From assembly GCA_015179125.1 (NCBI GenBank), contig WHVA01000030.1, positions 62,001-126,000 of the forward strand: 64,000 nt of DNA, read 5' to 3'. The position numbers and the translations under genes are program-made. The notes below the pieces were generated by a model. It saw nothing but the letters and a program-made list of their open reading frames with translations. It was not told where the DNA came from and searched no databases. The stretch's first letter is position 1. Every line of letters begins with the position of its first letter. The stretch comes from Gautieria morchelliformis. Taxonomy: Eukaryota; Basidiomycota; Agaricomycetes; Gomphales; Gomphaceae. Shown one piece after another: positions 56,738 to 64,000 of the stretch.

Positions 56738-57764
56738 TGTCAAGATTGGTTTTTAGGCGTTAATATCGTGTATTAGTGAACACAGCGAATGCCCAAATAA
56801 CTTGTGCGAATAAGTATGCCGTTTGGCGAATAGGTGAACCAATAAATGTTCACAAGATAAGAGGGCTGCCCGAAGGGAGCTCTCCCTATCTACAGTCGTA
56901 GCGAAATAGCCTGTAGCACTTGACGATGTAATGTGCAAGGTGTCATGGAAGGGTTGTCTAAGCAGCGATAATCCCTTCGCCGGTGAAGGCGCTCCTTTGG
57001 AGCCCTTCGCTGACAGCACAGAAAATAGTTCGAAGGCTAAGGTAACAAAGATGAAGTATGGGAACTCACCAGTGATGCCTAAGTCTTCTTCTGGTTGAAG
57101 ATAGAAATATACAGGAGGAGGCTCAAGACGATGATCACAGCGAGGTCAAGTTTGCACAAGATGGACGTATGATAATTGAACTGGAGAATATACATGCGGA
57201 TGTAAACTACTTATATCGAATGCTTGTGTGGTAACAGTGAATAGGAAAGAGGCCATCGTGAGTCAGGGTTGGATAGGGGTGCACAGTCATGATACAGATA
57301 GATGGATTAAACATACAATAGAATGAAAGACGGGTGCGAATATGAAACAATGGAGAGGAAAGAGGGCGAAGGCACCTATGTATGGAAATACACCTTGGGG
57401 CCCGCATATACACCACCCTGCACGGACTCTTCGTCTGCTGGGTTGAGCCCACACGACCTGTGGGTAGGAATCCTGCGAATGCATCCTGACCATATGAACA
57501 CCTAAAGGGGGTTGGATCGAGAATGTGATGGGGTTAGTGATGAATCATCATTCCAGGTAAATGGTATCGATCGTATTTGATGGTGTGCCTGCTGGCGAAA
57601 TGTGCAAGCAGCAAATAGCTGTTCAGAGAATGGGGTGAACAGCGAATGGAGCGAACGTAGGGGAAGAGTGGTTGAAGGGTGGGGTGAACTCTGGCAAAGA
57701 TGCTAGGGAGTGACGAGGGGAAACGTAGAGACAGCGGGGTAAGGGAAATAGACAGGTCATGACA
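56738..57764 (-). repeat. Family-A 5' LTR
   Basis: 1027 bp direct repeat of 50033-51060, upstream of Pol on the coding strand. Confidence 0.93.
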
Positions 57765-59822
57765 ACTCTCTGTGCAGCTTATGGGATACATAGCTCCTCC
57801 AGAGACAAACAGAATGATCTCCTGGTCTATCTTATGGAAGTGTATATATCCAGGCCTGGACGCCTCATTCTAGATAACTTTGAAACAGTCTGGGATAGCC
57901 AAAGGAAAGAAGCTGAGGCTTTACTTCAGATGGTAGGGGGGATCTCTTTAATTGTCACTATACGAGGCACAATGTGGCCTGCTGGTTTACAGTGGGCAAA
58001 ACCATTTCTGCCAATAGTAGAGACACTCAATGCTCCAGCAGCGTATCAGATATTTGTAGATATCTATGGTGACTCTCATGATGGCAAGCTAGATGAGTTA
58101 CTTCTAGCATTGGACTATGACCACCAGCTGTGACTCTGATAGCACAGCTGGGCCCTTGCTTTACACCTGGACAGCTATTAGAGAAATGGAATAAGGAAAA
58201 AACAAAGTTGCTAAGCCATCGGAATGATGAGGGACGATTAAAAAATGTTGACATGTCAGTTTCTATCTCACTTCAAAGTCCTCAGATGCAGTCTGTGCCA
58301 GTGGCATCTGAGCTTTCGAGTATCCTGGCTCTTCTTCCAGGTGGTATACATAGTGATGACTTGACTGCTATTATACCTAGCCTAGAGCAACCTGAGTTCG
58401 CAGTGCTAACATTACTACAAGTTAGACTTGTATATAAGAATACTACAAATATCCTACATATGCTATTGCCAATTCGTATTCATATTATGGAGTCTCACAA
58501 GCACTTCAAGGCTTCTCACTGATGTGCAAACCTATTTTTCCACCTTGGCAACTCTAGGAAAGAAGGGACCAGGTTCTCATGATTATGATATCATAACTAC
58601 AAGATTAAGGGACTCTGCGAGGAATATAGAGGCCATTCTGAGATTAGCATCGGAAGCTAAGCATGAGCCAATGCAGTGTGTTAAAGCAGCTTTGGATTGG
58701 AGTACCTTCCTATACTATCAAACACCAAGAACTGATTTTATAGAGCTAGCTATAACACTAGCAAAAAGTGAAGGCCTAAAACCCTTACTTGCAAGGTGTC
58801 TACAGAGTCTGGGCCAGACCCTATATAGGCTTGATCACCTTGAAGCTGCTGTCCAAAGCCCAGGAGATGTTATCTAAGGCTAAAGCTAAATTTCTAGCAA
58901 TTGGCAATAGCTATGGAGCTGCCCAATGCTTATGTAACTTAGGTGATATTCAGCAGTCTCTGAATAATTTTGATGAATCCCAGCATATATTATCTGAAGC
59001 TCAGGCTATATCTGAAAGAATTGGAGATCAATATGGAATTTCCTAGTACTTACAGCAGCAGGGAGAGAACCAGCATGTGAGGGGCTATGACCATAAAGCC
59101 CAGGAGCTGTTTTCTAAAGGCCAAGATATATATATTGCTATTGGGGATAGACAGGGGGCTGCTCAGTGCCTGATGACCCTAGGTTATATTCAGCACTTTC
59201 TTAATTATGATGAAGAAGCCAAGCAGATGCTTTCAAAAGCTAAGGCCCAATTTGAAGAAATTGGAGATACCTATGGAACTACTCAGCGCCTTCAGTTCCT
59301 GGGCAATTTGTATCGCATGTTCAAGCACCACAAGGAAGCTTACCAGATGCTTTCTGAGGCTCAAATTAAATTTAATGCAAATAAAGATAGGCTTAGAGCT
59401 ACCCAGTCTCTGTGAACTTGGGTAATATCTGGATAATGCTTGGACATTATGATGATGCTCAGAAGAAGACAATTGAAGCCCAAACTACATTTGAGTTAAT
59501 TGGAGATCAGTGTGCAGCTGTTCAGTGTCTATGGAGTCTAGGTGATATTCAGTGATGGCTTCATCACTATGATGAAGCTCAGGAAATTTTATCTCAAGCA
59601 TTGGCCAAGCTTGTGAAAGTTAAAGAAAGGATGGGAACTGCGCAGTGTCTAGCATTGCTCGGTCATACCTCAAAGTCCCAGGGCAGGATAGAACCTGCAA
59701 TTGACTATTTCACTCAAGCCCAAAGTATAATTGCTGAATTTGGATCAGTGACTCAGCCTGGTCAAGCTGAGTACTGTAGCATTGGGAGAGCTTTTAGCAT
59801 TGAAGGTAAGTTTTTATTATAA
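57765..59822 (+). pseudogene. NOD-like receptor pseudogene, 3' part: rest of NB-ARC and TPR repeats
   Basis: Reading resumes in frame if one ACTCT copy is ignored. Walker B is GRLILDNFETVWD (~57870), followed by LIVTIRGTMWPAGLQW (sensor-like RNBS-B) and KLDELLLALDYD. After a shift near 58133 come VTLIAQLGPCFTPGQLLEKW and ILALLPGGIHSDDL. Past 58520 further shifts lead into helical repeats, then TPRs of ~40 residues (QHILSEAQAISERIGDQYG; AQELFSKGQDIYIAIGDRQG; AKQMLSKAKAQFEEIGDTYG; AYQMLSEAQIKFNANKDRLR; AQEILSQALAKLVKVKERMG). A possible donor (GTAAGTTTTT) follows 59805. The A/T-rich composition contrasts with the patatin part. At least four frame breaks are visible, so the receptor is dead here apart from the insertion. 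Confidence 0.85.
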
Positions 59823-60237
59823 TTCCTCACAGTCAGATTAGATCTAAAAATCTCATACAGGGTTGATATACCTCTAATTGATCTATATTATTGGTACCTG
59901 TATTTACCTACTGTATTAGAACTTCCATGTAGATATTTCTTTTGTTGTGAAAAAATAATTATCTGTAAACTCATATCTACACTAGTATCAGGGGATAACC
60001 CTCTCTTATTTTCCTCTCATTTTCCTTCTCCTTCATTCCTCTATAATACCTCCCCACTGTTAGTATTCTGTCCTAGCTATCAGGGGACGTCTTCCTGGTC
60101 CTCTTATGATTATTTTCATATCCATATCATTTATAATTCTGTTTATTATACTGCCACCTTGGGGCAAGGCCCTATATAGGCAGTCTCTACCTGGAGCATG
60201 GAATAGAGTAATCAAGGCATTTTACATGTTAGGGTAT
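59823..60237. other. Region between the NLR remnant and Gypsy C
   Basis: Possibly the last intron and exon of the NLR gene. A plus frame from 60106 has a hydrophobic start, then WGKALYRQSLPGAWNRVIKA. No domain is clear. Confidence 0.35.
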
Positions 60238-60633
60238 TGTAAGGACCTGGCCTTTAGCCGGTTACTTATCAGTACAACCTTTTTTCTGAGCCTGAGCCTT
60301 GTGATACTCATGCCCGAGTACTGTGATTCTAACCCCGAGCCCGAGCTCATATCCGAGCTTGATCCCATGCCTGAGTCCTTTACCTATCCCGTTCCATCAC
60401 GCATCATTAGTATATTGACCTCGCCCTGATTCCCCCGCATATGCTCACCCCTGACCATTACTCTCGCTCGTATATAAACCCCTTGTATGCATTCCTATTC
60501 TTCAGTCTAAATATCAACTATCATACTCTTTGATCCTTAGCTAGTTTCTAAGTCTTTGCCTCTTAAGCCAAACCTCGCCTCTTATTCGTTTACCTCCGAA
60601 GTTGGGACTCGTATGTAGGGCCGGCGCAGTACA
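60238..60633 (+). repeat. Family-C 5' LTR (inferred)
   Basis: TGTAAGGACCTGG...GGCGCAGTACA, with TG...CA ends and TGTA/TACA tips; a TATA box (GTATATAAACC) is near 60470. Length inferred from the ends because the second LTR is outside the window. Confidence 0.7.
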
Positions 60634-60778
60634 TAAGCTGAAGCCAAGTCCCACTCTGACCTCCCCATCAGAACCTCGCTCCGTAACCTTGGACCTTACC
60701 TCGGGGTTCACCCCCAAGCTCAGTCAGCCTTACGAAGGATCGTATCATAACAGTATTTTCAGACTGCTTACACCCTAC

Positions 60779-61930
60779 GTAACCCTTTTCTTCACTATGT
60801 CCATTATGACCCCTTCCTGCACCCTTCGGGGTATCTCAGAACAACGACATTTCTCCGAGGCCCCCAACGATTCACCACCGTCCCTGGGCATACCCCTCGC
60901 AGACCCCGCTGAGCCTAGTAATAAAGGCAAAGGTAGGGCTAACCCTGGTGACCCTTCAGGTGATCCAGGTGATGGCTCTGGAGGTTCTGACAATGATCGG
61001 GATCTCCCCAACCTGCCACCGGAAGACCTCGGTACCTTGATGACAATGAGCTAATGTGTCGAGTATTCATAAAGCTTGCTAAACCTCGCGAACCTGAAGC
61101 CTGAGCCAAGGTCAAGGAACCAGACACTTATGATGATCAGGCCAAGCTTTGCACCTTCTTCCTCCAATGGATACTCAACTTCAGAGATTGCCCCTCAGCC
61201 TTCAAAACTGGGGCATCGAAGGTACAGTATGCTATCTCTTACTTGTTGGGTTCAGCTCTCCAGTATTTTGAGCCGGCGATCCTCAGTGAAGTCCAACCCG
61301 AGCCAGATTGACTCGAGGACTGGGACAGTTTCAAGGCCGAGCTTGAGCTCAACTTTGGCCCCTACAACAATGCCGCCCAAGCTGAGATTGACCTTGAGGA
61401 GATTGTTATGAAAGAGCACCACAAAGCCGCACGATTCTTTATCGACTTCACCTGAGCTTCAACTCGGACTCAATGGAACGATGCTGCACTCCGACACTTT
61501 GCATATAAAGGCCTGGCCAAACGAATCAAGGATGACCTACTTCACTTCCCTCAATTCCACGCCTTGCCTCGCTTAGGAACTTCATGCTGGAATGCGACAG
61601 CCATTATTGGGAGCGTAAGGAATACGATGCTATCGCCAACGGTCGTAACTCTCAGCCTGCGCGCCCCACTAATCAGTCCAGCAGCAATGCCGCTAACAAC
61701 AATCAGTCTTCCAGCAGTTCTAACAACAACAAGAACTGTAACAAGACCAACAACAATGGCAAGGGTTCCAACAACAACTCCTCGGCCAACAACAAAAGCC
61801 AGCCCGACATCTCGAGCAAGCTTGGGAAAGACGGTAAATTGCTTCCCGATGAACGCCAATGTCAGATCGACCAAGCCTTTGCCTGCTCTGTGGCACCAAG
61901 GGCCACATAGTCAAGGACTGCCCGAAGAAC
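60779..61930 (+). pseudogene. Gypsy C Gag, with several TGA stops
   Basis: Starts MSIMTPSCTLRGISEQRHF with a Pro/Gly/Asp-rich N-terminus (KGKGRANPGDPSGDPGDGSG). After a shift near 61030 the capsid follows: LCTFFLQWILNFRDCP, ISYLLGSALQYFEPAIL, and FKAELELNFGPYNNAAQAE. Stops interrupt near 61092, 61309 and 61453, each a TGA where an Arg codon would fit. A low-complexity Ser/Asn stretch (61670-61800) precedes a zinc knuckle [14 protein letters not shown] (~61875-61920). Family: Ty3-type retrotransposon Gag. Confidence 0.8.
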
Positions 61931-61940
61931 AAGTCTACCA

Positions 61941-62676
61941 ATGGTAGTGGTTCCAAAGGTTGGGCAAAGAAGACCTCTAACGAGGGGACTTTGCCTCCAT
62001 TATGGAGGTGAAAAAATAAGTAGCAACCTCAGAACCACACGATCTGAAGATTGTGGTAACCTCACCCATGTGCTCAGACTCAGTGCCGCTTCTCATTCAT
62101 TGTCCAAATATTCCCTTAATGTAGATTTAACCTCACCTTCGCTTCCCAACGTCTCTTTTGTTGCATTAGTTGACTGTGGGTCTTCTGATTGTTTTATTGA
62201 ATCCAAATTTGTCCAGAAGTACTCTATGCCTGCTTATCCTGTCTCTCCTATACCCCTGAAACTATTTGACGTTAGTACTAACACTACCATTACCCAAGCT
62301 CTAGACCTCTGTATCTGTTTTCCGACCGGCGAACAACAATGGGTTACATTCTACGTAACCTCGCTCGACTCGAGTTGCTCAGTGGTACTTGGCCACAACT
62401 GGCTCACCCGCTACAATCTGTCGATTGACTGGGTATTGGGCAGTATTACCTTCAAGACCATCGATTTGACTGTGACTCCAGCAACCACGGTGACTTCAGC
62501 CCGTTCAGCTTCGGTTACAACCTCGACTTTGGCTACGGCATCTTCACCCCCACTTTTGAACTTGCCTCCGACCTTGCCTCTGAAGTTGCAAGCACCGCTT
62601 GTTTCCCTAATCAATGCGCCCGCTTTTCTGCGTGCATCCAGATTAGAAGGATCCAAAGTGTTTCAACTCAACCTGG
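61941..62676 (+). pseudogene. Gypsy C protease region, cut by a solo LTR
   Basis: The frame holds [18 protein letters not shown], in which D-C-G-S-S replaces the usual D-S/T-G of retropepsins but keeps the Asp. It continues to [17 protein letters not shown], the second conserved block (LG..WL...N..IDW). The linker is Thr/Ala/Pro-rich. At 62677 the family-A LTR begins and the frame ends within it. Confidence 0.8.
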
Positions 62677-63941
62677 TGTCAAGATTGGTTTTTAGGCATT
62701 AATATTGTGTATTAGTGAACACAGCGAATGCCCGAATAACTTGTGCAAATAAGTATGCCGTTCAGCGAATAGTTGAAACAACAAATGTTCACAAGATAAG
62801 AGGGCTGCCCGAACGGAGCTCTCCCTATCTACAGTCGTAGCGAAATAGCCTGTGGCACATGACGATATAATGTGCAAGGTGTCACGGAAGGGTTGCCTAA
62901 GCAACGGCAATCCCTTCGCCGGCGAAGGCACCCCTTCGGAGCCCTTTGCCAACAGCACAGAAGATAGTTCAGAGGACAAGGTAACAAAGATGAAGTATGA
63001 GAACTCACCAGTGATGCCTAAGTCCTCTTCTGGTCGAAGATAGAAATCTACAGGAGAAGGCTCAAGACGATGATCACAGCGAGGTCAGTTTGCACAAGAT
63101 GGACATATGATAATTGAACTGAGGAATATACATGCGAATGTAAACTACTTATATCGAATGCTCGTAAAGTATCAGCGAATAGGAAAGAGGCCATTGTGAG
63201 TCAGGGTTGGATAGGGTGCGCAGTCATGATACAAAATAGATGAAATAAACATACAATAGAGTGAGGGAGGGGCGTGAACATGAAACAATGGAGAGTAAAG
63301 GTGGCGAAGGTACTTATGTACGAAACTATGTCTTGGGACCTGCATACATGCTACCCTGCACGGACTCTTCGTCTACTGGGTTGATCCCACATGACCTACG
63401 GATGGGATGTCCCGCGAACGCATCCTGGCCATATGAACACCCAAAGGGGTTGGATCGAGAAGCTGATGGGACCAACGACAAGCCATCATACCGGGTAGGG
63501 GACATTGATCGTGTTTTGATGGTGTCTGCTGACGAATGATGCAATCAGCGAATAGTCATTCAGCGAATGTGATGAAGGGCGAACGGAGAGGACATAGGGG
63601 AGGAGTGGTTGAAGTGAGGGGTGAAGTTGAGTGAACACGGAGGAGGAGTGGTGAAAGGAGAAACGGGGATAACTAGGTGCAGGAAATACATGAGTTGTGA
63701 CAATCCAATCATAGGAACAACATCAAAAGGGGGTTGAGCAGAGAAGGTGATAGGACCAGTGATGAACCACCAAGTCGGTCCAAAGATGTCGATCGTGCTT
63801 TGATAGCATGGCTATGGTGAACGGCGCGAACAGCAAAGATCGGTCGCTGAACAGGGCAAGGGCGATCGGAGTGAACACAGAGGTGGAGTGGGGAATGGGA
63901 GGACAGAGCATCTGAGTATAGGAAATAAACATGTCATGACA
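62677..63941. mobile_element. Solo LTR, Gypsy family A, TSD CCTGG, inside Gypsy C
   Basis: Starts TGTCAAGATTGG, ends AACATGTCATGACA; CCTGG flanks it at 62672-62676 and 63942-63946. At 1265 bp it is longer than other copies because its 3' third (from ~63440) is duplicated as a diverged tandem copy (63715-63941): AAAGGGGTTG..GAGAAGGTGAT and the following block appear twice. Same orientation as the 50-kb element's LTRs. Confidence 0.9.
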
Positions 63942-64000
63942 CCTGGCTTCGCCTGAGCTCCTCGCCAGAGGAGCAATGTCGGGAGAAGGCTCCCCTGAGC

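Larger units (their letters stand above)
50033..57764 (-). mobile_element. Gypsy family A retrotransposon, full span 7.7 kb, TSD ACTCT
   Basis: LTRs at 50033-51060 and 56738-57764 (TGTCAA...TCATGACA) flank minus-strand Pol. The pentamer ACTCT lies at 50028-50032 and 57765-57769. A polypurine tract (AGGAGGGGGG on the minus strand) abuts the 3' LTR at 51061-51075. The element lies inside the nucleotide-binding domain of an NLR gene. Gag is largely missing and Pol has frameshifts and stops, so it is defective. Other copies of its LTR lie at 5095, 7029, 24465 and 62677, with a divergent one at 25885. Confidence 0.95.
60238..64000 (+). mobile_element. Gypsy family C retrotransposon, 5' part; runs off the window
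   Basis: 5' LTR at 60238-60633, then Gag and protease on the plus strand. It is interrupted by a solo family-A LTR at 62677-63941. Past that LTR the frame resumes (LASPELLARGAMSGEGSP) to the window edge. RT and the 3' LTR lie outside. Confidence 0.85.

Overview
This window comes from a filamentous fungus, most likely a basidiomycete of the class Agaricomycetes. The evidence is dense 45-70 nt GT-AG introns, a 745-residue trehalose phosphorylase, a TPR/F-box/LRR protein, a patatin/NB-ARC/TPR NOD-like receptor, and heavy loads of chromodomain Gypsy, Copia, pogo/Tigger, hAT and non-LTR elements. The number and spread of NLR and retroelement remnants would suit Cantharellales (Rhizoctonia-like), but that placement is a guess.

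Host genes that look intact: a two-exon gene of unknown function (72-911, +); trehalose phosphorylase in 12 exons, including a 14-nt microexon (1140-3969, -); a TPR-F-box-LRR gene in 3 exons (27739-29544, -); two inverted copies of an anion:cation-symporter-family MFS transporter (30219-32361, + and 33289-35433, -); two inverted copies of a ~205-residue unknown gene (38097-38767, - and 42975-43636, +); and translation initiation factor eIF2-alpha in 7 exons (44864-46169, -).

Layout. 5.1-13.7 kb is a graveyard of small elements: a solo LTR, a non-autonomous hAT with 8-bp target duplication, an LTR fragment, a Tigger/pogo element with TA duplication, and a transposase tail. 13.7-24.2 kb holds a gag-only Copia remnant abutting a 9-kb chromodomain Gypsy (family B), which itself carries a 1.5-kb insert bearing an extraordinary array of TGACTCA sites upstream of a TATA box. 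24.4-27.2 kb has two more family-A LTRs and a LINE reverse-transcriptase scrap. 27.7-37.1 kb is one large inverted duplication (F-box, MFS, spacer, MFS, F-box pseudogene). Its central 1.7 kb is almost identical between arms while the gene ends have diverged, as gene conversion would leave it. 37.2-44.7 kb is a second inverted duplication with scrambled F-box pieces in its spacer.

48.6-59.8 kb is the most striking locus: a fungal NOD-like receptor gene (patatin-like domain, NB-ARC P-loop domain, TPR repeats) cut in two by a 7.7-kb family-A Gypsy with a perfect 5-bp target duplication. The receptor carries several independent lesions and has lost both patatin catalytic residues. From 60.2 kb a third Gypsy (family C, + strand) begins; a solo family-A LTR interrupts it at 62677-63941 and its reading frame resumes before the window ends.

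Most non-host DNA is transposon-derived. All exon boundaries are read by eye from GT-AG rules and reading frame; none has transcript support here.
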